Position numbers and translations under genes: made by a program
Assembly (NCBI GenBank): GCA_030248225.1
Contig: JASANE010029132.1
Location: 1-64,000 of the forward strand
Source: Trileptium ribeirensis
Lineage: Eukaryota; Nematoda; Enoplea; Enoplida; Thoracostomopsidae
Direction of reading: 5' to 3'
Length of the DNA stretch: 64,000 nucleotides
Shown: one piece after another, positions 24,462 through 37,254 of the stretch
Layout of the letters: each line of letters starts with the position of its first letter
How positions within the stretch are numbered: the first letter of the stretch is position 1
The notes under the pieces: model-generated
Seen by the model: the letters and a program-made list of their open reading frames with translations, nothing else
Databases searched by the model: none
Told to the model about the DNA's origin: nothing

Positions 24462-25270
24462 GAAGTACTGTTTGCAAAATTGAACATTGGTAAACTGAAT
24501 ACTCACAGTTTGCAACATTGAATACTGGTAAACTGGATACTCACAGTTTGCAACATTGAACACTGGTAAACTGGATACTCACAGTTTGCAACAATGAACA
24601 ATGGTAAACTGGATACTCACAGTTTGTAACATTGAACAATGGTAAACTGGATACTCACAGTTTGCAACACTGAACAATGAACTGGATACTCACAGTTTGC
24701 AACATTGAACACTGGTAAACTGGATACTCACAGTTTGCAACAATGAACAATGGTAAACTGGATACTCACAGTTTGTAACATTGAACAACGGTAAACTGGA
24801 TACTCACAGTTTGCAACATTGAACACTGGTAAACTGGATACTCATAGTTTGCAACATTGAACACTGGTAAACTGGATACTCACAGTTTGCAACAATGAAC
24901 AATGGTAAACTGGATACTCACAGTTTGCAACACTGAACAATGAACTGGATACTCACAGTTTGCAACATTGAACACTGGTAAACTGGATACTCACAGTTTG
25001 CAACAATGAACAATGGTAAACTGGATACTCACAGTTTGTAACATTGAACAACGGTAAACTGGATACTCACAGTTTGCAACATTGAACACTGGTAAACTGG
25101 ATACTCACAGTTTGCAACATTGAACACTGGTAAACTGGATACTCACAGTTTGCAACAATGAACAATGGTAAACTGGATACTCACAGTTTGTAACATTGAA
25201 CAATAGTAAACTGGATACTCACAGTTTGTAACACTGAACAATGGTAAACTGGATACTCACAGTTTGCAAC
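24462..25270. repeat. 38-bp tandem array, ~21 copies
   Basis: The unit is built on ggatactcacagtttgcaac followed by attgaacactggtaaact. Variants with a deletion (caatgaactggatactc) at about 24672 and 24937 recur inside larger blocks of about 264 bp, so groups of units were duplicated together. Confidence 0.96.
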
Positions 25271-25384
25271 ATTAGTTAATATTAATTCACAACGCTTTCT
25301 GCATTGAACATGGCAGCTGCATTATGTTTATCGTTCGCTGTTTTTTTAGCTACTTCCCAGGTAACCCTGCGAGGTGCGGAAATA

Positions 25385-25570
25385 TAATGCAAACCATGTC
25401 GTTTACCATAGCCTAAGCCTCAGTCTTAGCCTAAGGTAAGGTCCTTAGCTGAGACATACACTAAGTCTGAATCGTGGGTTGCCGCCCATGGGCCCCCCGC
25501 TCTAAGCTGTTCTTTTTGCTGACGTTATAAAGTACCGCCCTCAGGGTTACCTGGGCCTTCGCTACCGTAT
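25385..25570 (-). repeat. TTAGGC-rich dispersed repeat, copy 2 (inverted)
   Basis: The reverse complement reads aggtaaccctgagggcggta, ctttataacgt, gtgtatgtctcagctaagga and cttaccttaggctaa, matching 16285-16445. An extra roughly 40-bp GC-rich block (gcggggggcccatgggcggc) lies in the middle. Confidence 0.7.
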
Positions 25571-28544
25571 TAACCAATTAACCTTAGTAATCGTCCAACG
25601 GTTGGATTAGTACTAAAATTACGTGTTGCTTAGTCTTAATAGCTATTGATTTATGCAAGATTTGAATAAAAGGTAGCTGTACGCTGATAAAGTTCATTCA
25701 ACTTTAGCAGTAATTACCAATTATACCATTTTTTCGAAGAACAACTGTCAACACAAAATAGAGCTGGGCTCGGCTACATTCACTTCGTACTGTGAGTATC
25801 ACAGTGAGGCAGCGCGGTCCAAAACAAGCATAATTCGATTTATTTGATTTCAATTTCAATCTCATACCTCCTAATACCACATCCTATCAAGGCACACTGT
25901 TCCCGAACTATTTTGCTGGGGTGACTTTGTCAGATACAGACTTCGACGTCAACAGGTAGAAATGTAAATGTTTGACTCAATATCTGTCGCATAATCTCAA
26001 CAAACTTATGAAGTAGATATACTTTTTGTAGCTCATCCATTACACGTACCATATATGTTATACGGTTGAGCTTTTTACCTTCGGCTAGGATTACTGTGAC
26101 TTTCCATTGGAAAGCGTTCTAACATTCTTATACTCAGCTAGAGGAAACAGGTCGGGAATTCGGAACAAATCAACACCATACATCCATCCCTGATCACTAT
26201 ATATATGCATAAAGTGTTTGAACTATATAATACAATATTTTTTACGATAGTGTGGTGTAAATACACACAGAGCTTTAAGCAATAACAAAGCTTGCAAATC
26301 GTGACAACGTACGGAAACGTAAAGCTTACACAGTCGTTATTTTACGCAATCGTAAAGCTCAAAAATATAAATATATACAATATAATTTCTCACACAACAG
26401 TAAAGTTTACACAAACGTAAAAGTTATACAATCTAAAAGTTACACCGTCGTAATATTACACAGTCGCAAAGCTTACACAATTTGACCTAATAACATGCAT
26501 ATAATTCATCTGTATATCTAAATCATCGCAAACACTACATTAAAGTGTATAAAAAGAGTGAAAGATACATAATAGATATAAGTTACTCAGACTCAGGTCA
26601 ATTTTTGTGCAAATATCCATCCATTTTCTCTAATATTCTACACGTGGGTTTTAGTATTCATTTAGAAATTTAAATCAGTGCTCAATATAAGAAAACTGTA
26701 CTCACCTTATTCCACATAATCCTTGAAAATACACAAACTGAATTTTGTTAAAACATTTGCGAAGTCACACCAAAAGCCTATTACAGTGGTATTCGGTTTG
26801 GATAACACTCAGTTTCATCTGAAGCTACGAAAGCAAAATGTCTGATCATCTGCAAAACTCGTTGGAATTCACTGAACGCGCACACCGTATCCTACATTGC
26901 TTGGATTCTAATTAAAACCCAGTCCTCAGTTGAAATCATTGAAGCGTGTTCGCTTTTATGACTATCAATTTGCTTTGTCGTTCTAGATTAGCGGCACTGC
27001 TTTTTACGCCAATTTGCAGTTGGAAGACATCACCAAATGTAACATTCTATTATGTTCAGGAGGTCCTCGTATAAACAATTTTAGCATATCATTAATGTTT
27101 ATGGCTTTAACGTGCTATGAATATCTACGGCACAACTGTCCTGCTGTAATCCATTACATCTTTCTTGCTAAATTCTAATTCCAATGGCAAAACGTAGCCC
27201 TCGAAGCAATATAAATGTCTTTTAGATTATCTGGACATTTTAGATTATCTGAACATCGTGCTCTTACTTATCTAATATATATTTATAGTTATATTGCACG
27301 GTTTGTTTTATTTTGGCAAAATTTAAACAAATAAATTATACAAAATGATACAAAAAATTTTGTAACAACCAATTCACTGAAAAGGGCATATTATGCCATT
27401 TATTTGCTTAAAATTAGACTTATAGATATTATTTTATAAGCTAAAAAATTAATGTTCTTCAAAAAAGTCTTGGTTTAATAAAAAGAAAACGACATTTTTT
27501 GGTCACAACGCGTATAGATTTGGCAGCGTCCGGACCCATAAAATAAATATCAAAACACAGAAAATCTCTTGTTTTCCAATGGTGTCACACATATCGTATC
27601 CGACAATAACAGTTGTCATACAAGTGAAAATTAGTGCGTGTAAAATTTGAACTTTTCTTCTAATATTTGTGTAACTATTAAAAGAATGCGTTGGAAACAA
27701 AGCTTGAAATAAGGTTTTACAACAAAGAAGTTTATTAACAAATAATAGCATTAGTGCTTTACAGTCTAATTTGCCATTCAAACCTTCGCTTGATACATAA
27801 AACGATTGGCTCCTGAAAATATTGAAAAGTAACTTACTCTTAGCAATAACATTCCACGGTTGGGTTAATAATTTCAATTTTAGCAAGCTGGTAGCCAATA
27901 TTTCGTATAATATATAAATTAATACTAATTTATAATTATTTTTATAGCAGTTTGCATATGGAAATTGTTAATCAGAATATTTCCTGAAATTAGTTAGTTG
28001 ATCAAGTTTGGTTGGGCTGATTATTGTCCTCGGAAAGTGGTTTGCCCGTGTATCAATCAATCAATCAATGCAATGAGACTGTTTTGACTGTCTATAAAAC
28101 AAAGCGTTGTAAATCCAACCTGATATTAAATCGCAAAATAAACCAAACATGTAGCCACATTAATTATATAAGGAATGATTTATTCCGAGCTTCCACAATA
28201 AATACAGTTTATTGCGCCTCATACTAAAATTACATAGCTAATGACGAAAAAACGCAGTAATAAACATATATCTTTCGGCTCCACGATGATATTTTGTCAT
28301 GTCATCTTTTCTTGCATACGAAGACAAAATTTATTAGTCTCGAGATAGTTAAGTTGATGGTTTCTCATACTCCATATATTGTATATATTATGTAGCGTAG
28401 GTATGTACAACTGCACCGCTGGATCGTATAGACTACTAGCGGATGAAACCTTCACAAGCACGGCCCGTTTTAACGTAAATATTGTAATGTGACACGTTTT
28501 ACGGTGTGCCTTACTTGCAGTAGTACATACATACCGAAACAGGG
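25571..28544. other. Unique AT-rich DNA, presumed intron
   Basis: It holds the degenerate short repeats at 26281-26480. A 131-codon minus frame (27503-27898) is hydrophobic, has no recognised domain and no splice sites, and is probably chance. A strong minus-strand donor (AATAAG|GTGAGT) at 26700-26712 lacks a credible exon. Confidence 0.5.
26281..26480. repeat. Degenerate short repeats of a cgtaaagcttacaca word
   Basis: Variants of cgtaaagcttacacagtcg recur about eight times at irregular spacing of roughly 15-35 bp. It looks like an old, decayed minisatellite. Confidence 0.6.
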
Positions 28545-28770
28545 GTTCAGGAAGGCTATCCCGCTATGGCCTCGGGTCCCCCTCTTCCTCTTCCCGAGGC
28601 ACTTGTTTACCTCGCTGAGGGTACCACCCTACCCTCCCTAAGACTCCTCACACCCAGCAATGCTTCCCCAACTGCGCATCGAAAGGACGCGGAAAATACT
28701 TGTAAAAATAGGAAAAACTGGCAAAATTTGGCATAATTTTTGATGAAATTAACCAAAATGAGAGAGCGAG
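28545..28770. repeat. GC-block/A-tract dispersed repeat
   Basis: A GC-rich block (cctcgggtccccctcttcct, ccaccctaccctccctaaga) leads into phased A-tracts (ggaaaaactggcaaaatttg, gcataatttttgatgaaatt). Confidence 0.65.
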
Positions 28771-29569
28771 TAGACTCCCAGTGAGAACTCGTAGCGACAG
28801 TATGTATGGAGTAGTATTTGTCTTGTTCATAACTCCTACGTGACAGTTAACGTTGTTTTGAACTTGGAAACATGTGATGTGTTCATGTTTGAGTTCATGA
28901 ACTGGAGGGGTCAAACCCGCTTCTTGCCGAATTATTGCTTTGACCTGCCTAGGTCAAACACAAAGGTAATAATTATATGGTTATATCTGGTCCAAGCTAA
29001 AGTATAAATCCACCATGTATAGAACACCGGGCCTTTCAAATGGCACACACTTTCAAAGCACTACACCATGGAACCGCTTGAAGCGCTTGATTATTTATAT
29101 GATGCTATTTAGATAAAAGCGAATTGACGCTTTACTGTAGTTGATGGCTTATACATATTACGCATTCCTATCACTGACCATTTGTTTGAAAATGTCAAAG
29201 CATAGATCAAGAATGAAGAATCTTTTAAGGCTAACGTATAGGGCAACCAACAACCCCCAAGGCATAATGATGCTACAAATGACGCATGAGAAACATGTTT
29301 TCATCGCACCAGTAGTTCGCCCGTTTTGTGAAACAATTAAGTTTCCAATGAAGACGCCGGGGCATATTGAGATAAATGTTCCGGCTTTATTTATGAGAGA
29401 ATTGAAGACTATTACCACGCGATTTATAATAGTTATACTCAGCGACAAATGAATAGTCATGGTGCTAGTTTGTGTTTGGAAACAGGCTGAGATAAGGACA
29501 CATAATATAGACGTATTCCTAGAACGCAAAAGCGTATTTGTGAAAAAAGCATCTGAGTGCATTTTCTGG
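28771..29569. other. Region with overlapping sense and antisense frames, unrecognised
   Basis: A 103-codon plus frame (29141-29452) and a 134-codon minus frame (29158-29562) overlap almost fully. The minus product is hydrophobic (for example MPWGLLVALYVSLKRFFIL); the plus product has no motif I know. At most one is real, and both may be chance or a decayed transposon. Confidence 0.35.
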
Positions 29570-29725
29570 GGGGAACGGTTGTCAGAGCGATTGTCGTGTC
29601 CCTCTAGCTATAATTCTGGAGGAGACATGGGTGGACAATTACCGCCCCTGCCAACTCTTCCTGGGGCCCTGAATTTTTGTGCAATGTATCTTGCAGCTCG
29701 GTGTTTTGGCCGTGCACCGGGTGTA
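29570..29725. repeat. GC-rich dispersed repeat fragment
   Basis: gtccctctagctataattct, gggtggacaattaccgcccc and cctggggccctgaatttttg form an island. ccctctagct is shared with the island at 17925. Short frames on both strands are not recognisable. Confidence 0.5.
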
Positions 29726-30556
29726 GAAGTTAAACTTTGAAGTTTTTTGTGGATCTTTCCAAAAATCCTCCAGACTTAAACTTACCAATAATGAATTGGG
29801 TTGAAAAGAAATTTTGCGGCTCTGCGCGAGCATAGTCGTATGTCGTTACTGTCTATTTTACTCTGTCTCCTATTGAGCATGATAACTGAATAAATCATGC
29901 AGGTCTGCTCGAACGTAACAAGTAGAATGGTCCGGAACACTGGAAAACACCTGAGTATGCCTCGAATTATTTTACTCGTCTGGCTGAATAGTTTTACACT
30001 TTAAAATATGACTCCATCGAAAAAATTTTAAACACATTCCCAAGTATCACCAATCGTGCTTAATTTAAGAAAACAAGCTGCATATACTTCAAAATGCATT
30101 GAAATAAAAACGTTCAGTAAAACAATTATTGTAATCCGTTGGAACTTAATACAAAAATTGTAATGCATGAATGCGTCGTCTGTATATTTACAAGAATGCA
30201 TCAATCAGCAAAATATCGACAATATATTTTAATTTGTCATACGAAAGTTTTATTACAGAAAGAAAAAAATATGAAATTTTATAGCGATATCAATTATAAT
30301 TTTTCATTCCTGAGGCTATCCTGGGGTAATTATGATCGCTGTAGATGAAAAAAACAACATAAAATTACGGGCTCAGATTATTGCTACAATAACGAGTGAT
30401 ATATATCTTAAAAAAGATTAGTTTTTCTATTTATTCTTGTCCTAAACAAGAGTATAATAATCATGAAATCAAAACATAATGTCGTCGCTTAAAACTCTTG
30501 TTACTATTTTGTAGTAAGAACATGACATTTATGTATGTGATATGCTGTAAACTGGA

Positions 30557-30781
30557 TTGTAACACAGCTTATATAGTTAAAGCCGCGCATCAAATTGACT
30601 TAACGCACGGTTAGCTAAATTAGCTGTATTACAAGTCAGTTGTAGCACAGCCAGACGTTCGTCAAGTGATTTGTACGCACGGCTGTGTTGTTTAACTCGT
30701 TCAAACTCGTGCTGACGCACTCGTCTGAACTCGTCACAATCGTGCGTACAAATCACTTAACGCACGATAGCTGTGCTACAA
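30557..30781. mobile_element. Fold-back MITE, copy 2
   Basis: This copy has the same two-hairpin order as 16642-16850, starting TTGTAACACAGCTTATATAG and ending GATAGCTGTGCTACAA. It is about 16 bp longer because the loop between the main inverted arms carries an extra actcgtctgaactcgtc stretch. Several compensating or third-base-like differences separate the two copies, but the stems remain pairable. Confidence 0.8.
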
Positions 30782-31243
30782 CTATTACTTAGTTAAATGT
30801 ACAATATTGAAATAACCAGTACGATTAAATGCATAGAAAAGTTCACACAACAATAATGACCAAAACACTGTGTTCGGACATAACCTGCCATATTTAGCTT
30901 GAGTTCCATGTAGCACAGCCAAAAGGTTCATGATGAAGCCTGACAGAAGGGTATGTCACACTTGTCAAACTATATGTTATATATGTTGCGGAATGACGAG
31001 GACCAATTTTGCATAATTTGTCCTATTTTGAGGTGGAGACGAATATCCCGCTTTTGCCAAATTTTCGTATTGTTCCAACACCAGCCGGTGTACTTCCAAC
31101 CCAATTCCCCACTTTTGTCTGATAGATAATGTTTATAACTTAAAAAAGATTTGAAATAAAATGTTTTTCAATTAGAATAATGGTCGGGCGAAGGGCAGGA
31201 CAAAAACGATAAATTTGCCTCCCCATCTAAAAGTGGAATAAAT

Positions 31244-31291
31244 AATTTGATCGACAGCGTCATGATCGACAGCGTCATGATCGACAGCGAT
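31244..31291. repeat. 15-bp tandem repeat, 3 copies
   Basis: gatcgacagcgtcat is repeated twice, with a third partial unit ending gcgata. Confidence 0.9.
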
Positions 31292-31679
31292 AAATATAAT
31301 GAATAATAAAATCGCCGGTGTCATCCCATAACGTATATCACGTCGTGTATACACCCTTCTTCAATGGTTTTTCATAGATTCTTGGTACATCGTATTTAAT
31401 ACGAGAGATTTTTATAAATCTGATATCACAAATCCACGAAATCGCGGCTGAAGTTTTTAACTAATGCAGCCAGTACAATAAGGTACAAAATTATCAATAT
31501 AGTTTCACATTCGTCATCAGCACCCATATATTAGACCATAATCCAATTTTGATTAAGTGTGTGTGCTATTTCTAACTTTCGCCAAGTAGCTACGTCATTT
31601 TCTTGTGAGCTATGACATTTTCTATAAAAACTAAATTCTTAGAGAAATACAGACTGGTAGCAAGAGCCACTAAGCAGGT

Positions 31680-32215
31680 GGGGGTGCAGGAGTAGCAGAG
31701 GGGTGCCATTTTGATATATAATTAGCAAAATGAATGAGAGATTTCTTCTTTGAGGCAACACGGGGGGAGAGGGTGGGGAGGGGGGTGCGGGTTCCCTTTG
31801 CCCTGCAGCCCAAAGCCACGGGCCTGACTTTTATTATAGGGTTCCAGCAGCTGTCAGGATCTTCTCCCCGTGAGCGGTTCGGGGCGCGGTATTATAATTG
31901 TAATTTTATTAAATTGGTCTAACTAAATCATCAAAAGACCAAGTAATGCTGGCTAGTCCAAAGTGGGCGGGGAGGGGCCCCCGTGATTTTCGGCTGCCCC
32001 CGGCAAAACGGATTTACCCACCGGCTCTTACCCTCGGCAAAAATCCTGGTACCCCTGCTCGAAGCCCCCTCCTGAGAAAGATAAACATCTAAACGCGACA
32101 AAATCCGGCAAAAACTTGATCCCCCGGTAAAATCTGGCACCCCCAACTAGTGAGCCGGGGGGACCACGGCTCAGCCCCCCCTCCCGGCTATAATTTTCGA
32201 GGTTTGGACTAGCCA
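31680..32215. repeat. GC-rich island with G-quadruplex-type run
   Basis: The island includes cggggggagagggtggggag (31761-31780) continuing in G-runs to 31793, then gcccccggcaaaacgg and repeated ccggcaaaa words (31995-32125), and gagccggggggaccacgg. A second copy-like part, gattttcggctgcccc, follows. Short frames inside are not supported as genes. Confidence 0.6.
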
Positions 32216-35200
32216 GTAATGGGCGTGTGACCTAGATTGTAATAGCCTGACGATTATAAAAAACATATTTGCAACACCATATTTACTCCTAACATTTAAA
32301 AACGAAACAAAACATAATGGAAATAGATGTTTGAAGTTTGACGTAACCATATCAAAAACGTGCCCCATTTTCGATAATAAATATTCCAAAAGAATATACT
32401 GACAACAGAGCTGCTGAGAGCCGAATGACTAAAAATTGTTTGTGACCAGGAATGTGACATAAAATTTTTTTATATCACAGCTCCTGAAGCCCCCAGCCGT
32501 CCGCTAAATCGATATAGAAAAAAAATCACTATATAAAGGCCAACGTAAATACTTTTAATACAAAACAGTATGCGAGTTATTTTGGCCAAGTTTGCACAAT
32601 AGCTCAATTTATTATTACAAAAGCTTCATAACTTAAATATTATTAATGAAATTTGAATTTTCAATTGCAGTTTTTTACAAAACCTACTAAAGTGATAAGA
32701 TACTATTAACAATAACAATTATGTTTAATAGTAAATTAATACAAGTAGTGTGAGTGAACACATTATATCAAAAGCATGAAATAATACTACCGTCTTTATG
32801 AAATGTATATGTATTAATAGGAACTTTATTTTCATGTTTTAGTATAAAATCCCCATATTTAATGCCGCTTATACTTAGCACAAATGTGACTGCATCTTAA
32901 AACTTAATCTTAATATAAAAGGGCTTGGTACCTAGTCGGTATTTCATTTATGTTACAAAGAACTTGAAGCCTTTTCTGATTAGTCCCGTCCATCAGAAAT
33001 TGAACAATTTTGATGATACATCTATAATTTTGGAGCGATTAGACAAACTCGTTAGGACGAGCTGTTTCAGAAAATATCCATATCAGCTGTGTTTATAACA
33101 TTTATTATTTTTAGGCTACATAAATTTTTCGAAAATTTCATTAGTTTTTATCTCGATAAATGTATAATTTTATTTGTCAATCGAACAGCATTAACCAGAT
33201 TGAATTGTTTCATGCGTTAAGGGGCCACACACATTTGTGCTAATACCTATGTCTTTAACCATCAACCGTGCTAATTTTACATTCCACTCATTTCGTCAAT
33301 GCATGTTCGAATGATATATAAAATTATGGATTTGTCGACAAGTTCTTTTTTGAAAATTCTGAATTCGGGACTTACGCCATTGAAAATGCAAACACCAAAT
33401 ATATAAAATACAATTGCTGTGGCGATTAACCATCAACTGTGCCAATTTAAAATTCTACTCATTTCTTCAATGCATGTTCGAATGATGTGTAAAATTATGC
33501 AAATTGTCCACAAATTCTCTTTTGAAAATGCTGAGTTCGGGACTTTCGGGAAAATACAATTGTCATAAAGATGGCCGAAATGAGTATATACCTAAACAGC
33601 TCGTGGAACTGAGTAAGTCAAGCCATGGAAAAATTATTGCCATATCTGCAAAATTGACCAATTTCATTCAGCGGAAACAAAAAGAAAAGACCCAAAAATT
33701 TTTTATCATAATTTCATTTAAATGATTAGAACAGAGCGATTTGGGAAGCTCGAAACAAGCTAGAATATATAAAGGTATCTGTTTGTCTCCGTAGGCGAAA
33801 TATGTTACATCAAATAAAGAAAAGAAACAAGCCGAATCTTTTTTCTAATCTTCTATTCTTTGTTATGACATTATACTCACTGATTCTGGGCTTGCTGTAA
33901 AGAGTGGAGGCTATTTATGTATTAATTTGACAGCGGTTTAACATGTTGCAGTGGAATCAACATTTTGAGATCTTCGAATGATGCCAACTGCTCAGACGTT
34001 ATGTATTGTAAGACAGTATAACAGCTTGTTATAATCTCAGTATGTTGCAGAGATATTTAATAAACCCTAAAGAACCCTAAATCTAGACTCAGTTGTTATT
34101 GTAACATTTTAGATAGAGTTGCAATTGTAACATTTTTGTCGCATATTACTCGATGTGTAAGGACCATAAATCATATGGTGTATTCCTACGAATAGGATGG
34201 TGACTAAAGCTTAAATGTAATTAATTTGTCTTGCTTACTGTTTATCTACACCCAATTTAATTCATTTTCAGGGTCGTAGCACCCCTGATTGATACGAAAT
34301 ATGTATATCAAAAAACACGACAGTAGGATTCTGAGCTGAACACAATACAAAAATTACGATACCTTAACATGAAAAAGTATCATCATGATTCAAAACCAGC
34401 ATCTAAATCAACTCAATATGTTTATTGACATATACAGAAATATTTAACTGCATTTTCAGCCAAACGCAATAAATTAACATTATTAAAATGTACAGCCCAA
34501 TATGCTGTATCTGATGCTATGTCTAATGCTTAAGAAGGCAGCGATATTAAATTAACCGGTCAATACTCTATGCTATTATAGATATAAACTTTATTCAACA
34601 TTTTATAATTGATCATTTTAGCTCAAGCCACTGATGTCATCTATAAGATACAATACGTTATTATCGCATCAAATTTTTAAACTATGCGCTGACCCGTTCA
34701 TACACAACTGAATTTGTGTAATGTTGAATGCTTGACAATTTCTTTAAGAAACCTCACAACGCGAAGAAATAACAATGCGCATGCAAACACACAGCATACG
34801 ACAAACATAGTTAACACAGCGCTCTGCGAAACACGCTGGGTCTATTTGAACCCAGTTTATATGAAAGGGTTCAAACCTACACCGTTCAAAACAAATTGTA
34901 AAAATGACATTTAAAAAAGCTTTAAAAGCAAATGTGTAAAACAAAAATCTAATGTTAGCGGATTTTTGAAGATTGAGAAGGTTATACTGAAAAGGCTGTA
35001 AAATTTTAAATCTATTTAGTCTTTAATGCTACAGTTCATTTATTTGCAAGACGCCAATAGCCACTCCCTTCAAAATTTTTACTCCTCAAATTCTATTTAG
35101 AAAACGTATTAAACGTACTAAAAACTAATCCATAAAATTAAACTATGTTGAGTATATATTTGCCTGGTATTTAGATTTGTCTTTTGTAAAGCTACTGGTG

Positions 35201-35244
35201 GATCCGGAAGTTTCAGATGTTGGTACTTATTTACGCTGTACTAC
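32216..35244. other. Unique AT-rich DNA, presumed intron
   Basis: It contains the 33256-33545 duplication. A plus frame at 34714-34914 contains ALCETRW, a word common in hAT transposases, but nothing around it supports that. Confidence 0.5.
33256..33545. repeat. Tandem duplication, two ~118-bp copies 171 bp apart
   Basis: accatcaaccgtgctaattt at 33258 and accatcaactgtgccaattt at 33429 start two diverged copies. Both contain caatgcatgttcgaatgat and end near gggactt. Confidence 0.85.
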
Positions 35245-35515
35245 TTTAAAGCTCTGCACCCCAACCCACCGGTCGCGCGCCGAAAGTGCGTAAAATTTTA
35301 GCGGAATTTTTGACTAAAATAGGGTGAAAAGCTGCAAAATTGGACTAAAATTAATAAAAAATATTGGAAAAAGGAAAAATTTATCGCTAATTCTCAAAAA
35401 TCTTCCAAGATACTCTGTTTATATTTTTTTATGAATTTTTGATAACCCGACTTAGGTCTGACGTAAGCGGGAGGTGGAGGGAGGGCTCAACCCGTGCCCG
35501 CTCTGGATCCGATAG
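35245..35515. repeat. GC-block/A-tract dispersed repeat
   Basis: ccccaacccaccggtcgcgc leads into phased A-tracts (gtaaaattttagcggaattt, gcaaaattggactaaaatta), then agcgggaggtggagggaggg. Confidence 0.7.
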
Positions 35516-36489
35516 TGTCCAGCATATTGGCAACATCGTTAACAGAAACCATAATTATATAATCCACTATAATTGATGGAGGATAAAAATTTCCCATAAA
35601 TTTTCTAGGTGATACATATAACCATAAATATGAAAATTTGTGGACTTTGAAAATTTTATGCAACAAGTATTTTTTCTAGTTTCTGATCATATAACACAGT
35701 AATTATCCAGTAATTTAAAAATTTTGCGGCACTTAATAAATTGACATGTACAATCAAGAGCCAGTAATTGTAAATTTTCGAACACAAATTTTATTCTCAC
35801 CTGTTCAGTTTTATAAAATGGGCCATCAATTTGAACTCAGCAAAAACTTTCTCTTAAATCATAATGTAATTAACATAATTCTTTTTAAAAAATCGCACTA
35901 AACGAAACATATCGCTCAATCAATCACCCAAATTGTTTATACTTCTAACACAACATGATCTCTGTCTCCAATGAAACCAACCAAACATAAATATTTCGAA
36001 AGTATCTGTTTATAGGGTACTTTTCGAAATATGGCTGACTACTTTCTTCATCTATCAGTTTCTCCTCATTTTGTGTTGTATAGAATCGTAAAAAAATTTT
36101 TTTTCAAAAACCTTCAATGTTTTCACTATTATTGTCAATAGTTGTAGCAGTGAGCGCAGAACAAATTAAAGTTATTATTCTTGTAATCATTACCAGGGCC
36201 ATAGTTATTACCCCATCAACCCATGCGTTACTGTAAACAAAAAGTGTGTCTTCGTTATTATGGATATACAACAATATAGACAAAAATAGAAATGATTTTA
36301 AAAAATAATGATATATATATATATATATAATTACTTTATTTATTTATTTTTACAATCCCTTTCATATCATAGTTAAAAAATTTGTTTACAGCTTACCACG
36401 GTATTGAAAAAATCACGACACTGTTTACGTAAAGAATATAATTTTTAAATATAAAAGTGAAGGCTACGTTAAGATCATAGCAACTCCTT
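35516..36489. other. Unique AT-rich DNA, presumed intron
   Basis: Only the TA microsatellite is notable. A minus-strand donor-like AACAG|GTGAGA near 35796-35803 lacks a credible exon. Confidence 0.55.
36311..36332. repeat. (TA)n microsatellite
   Basis: About ten TA units lie within unique AT-rich DNA. Confidence 0.85.
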
Positions 36490-36905
36490 AGTTTCAGGGG
36501 CGTAGCTCGTGGGGAAGGGGAACGGCCTCAGAGTTTTCGAGCAAAACAGGCCGACGTGATACAACCTCCCTAATTTTTCTCTAGTGGGCCCTCCTCTTTT
36601 GAATAGCGTACTAGGTCCATGAATGGTTTGCTAAGGATTTAGTCATACATGCTCAGGACCGAGGTTCCAGGAGGAGGCCTTCGGACTTCCAGGGTCGGTC
36701 CGATGGGTCGGCTGGGGAAGTGGGTGACTGCGGCGCCGTCGGCGCCGCCTTGAACAGTATCTATAGGTTCGGAGCCTGCGGCGCCTCCAGGGGGAGAAGG
36801 GTGGGTGAACTCGAACAGGCACACATCATTTGGGGGTAACCCATACCCCATTGAGCATCTATGGAGTGAGTTTTGGAACATGGGTTTCATATGCGACGCG
36901 AGATT
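36490..36905. repeat. GC-rich dispersed repeat cluster
   Basis: ggggcgtagctcgtggggaa, ccgaggttccaggaggaggc and gcggcgcctccagggggaga are typical of the GC-rich islands here. A 92-codon minus frame covers part of it and is Pro/Gly-rich with no domain. Confidence 0.55.
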
Positions 36906-37254
36906 ACTAACCCACATGGCTTAGTTAAGGTAAATCCCTCCTTCCTTTCTAAGACTAATGGGTTGTTGATTAGAAGTATAAGTCGAACTGGAGGCGTAGC
37001 TAAAACTCTCTGGTAGTAAGGGGTAATTTTTAAACCGCTAGTTGTCAAATGGATCTAAATGCGCCAATTTTTTGCGCTACATACAACTCTTTTTCAAAAA
37101 ATTTGGCCCACAAAAGTCTGGTAGAGAGACATATACAACTGGCTACATCTACGAGTTCAGCTGGTTAGTATGTCAACCGCCATAGGCGTATACATGATTG
37201 TCGATTAAGGGGCACATTCATGGCATGAACACATAAAGCATGCATGCTCATAGG

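Noticed and set aside
24462..25270. CRISPR array
   Set aside because: The repeats are directly adjacent without unique spacers, and the context is eukaryotic; it is a minisatellite.
26700..26745. Minus-strand micro-exon between TTCAG and GTGAGT
   Set aside because: It would be 32 nt and would break the frame between the two supported exons.
34714..34914. hAT transposase fragment suggested by ALCETRW
   Set aside because: Only one short word matches; neighbouring residues and frames do not follow the hAT pattern.
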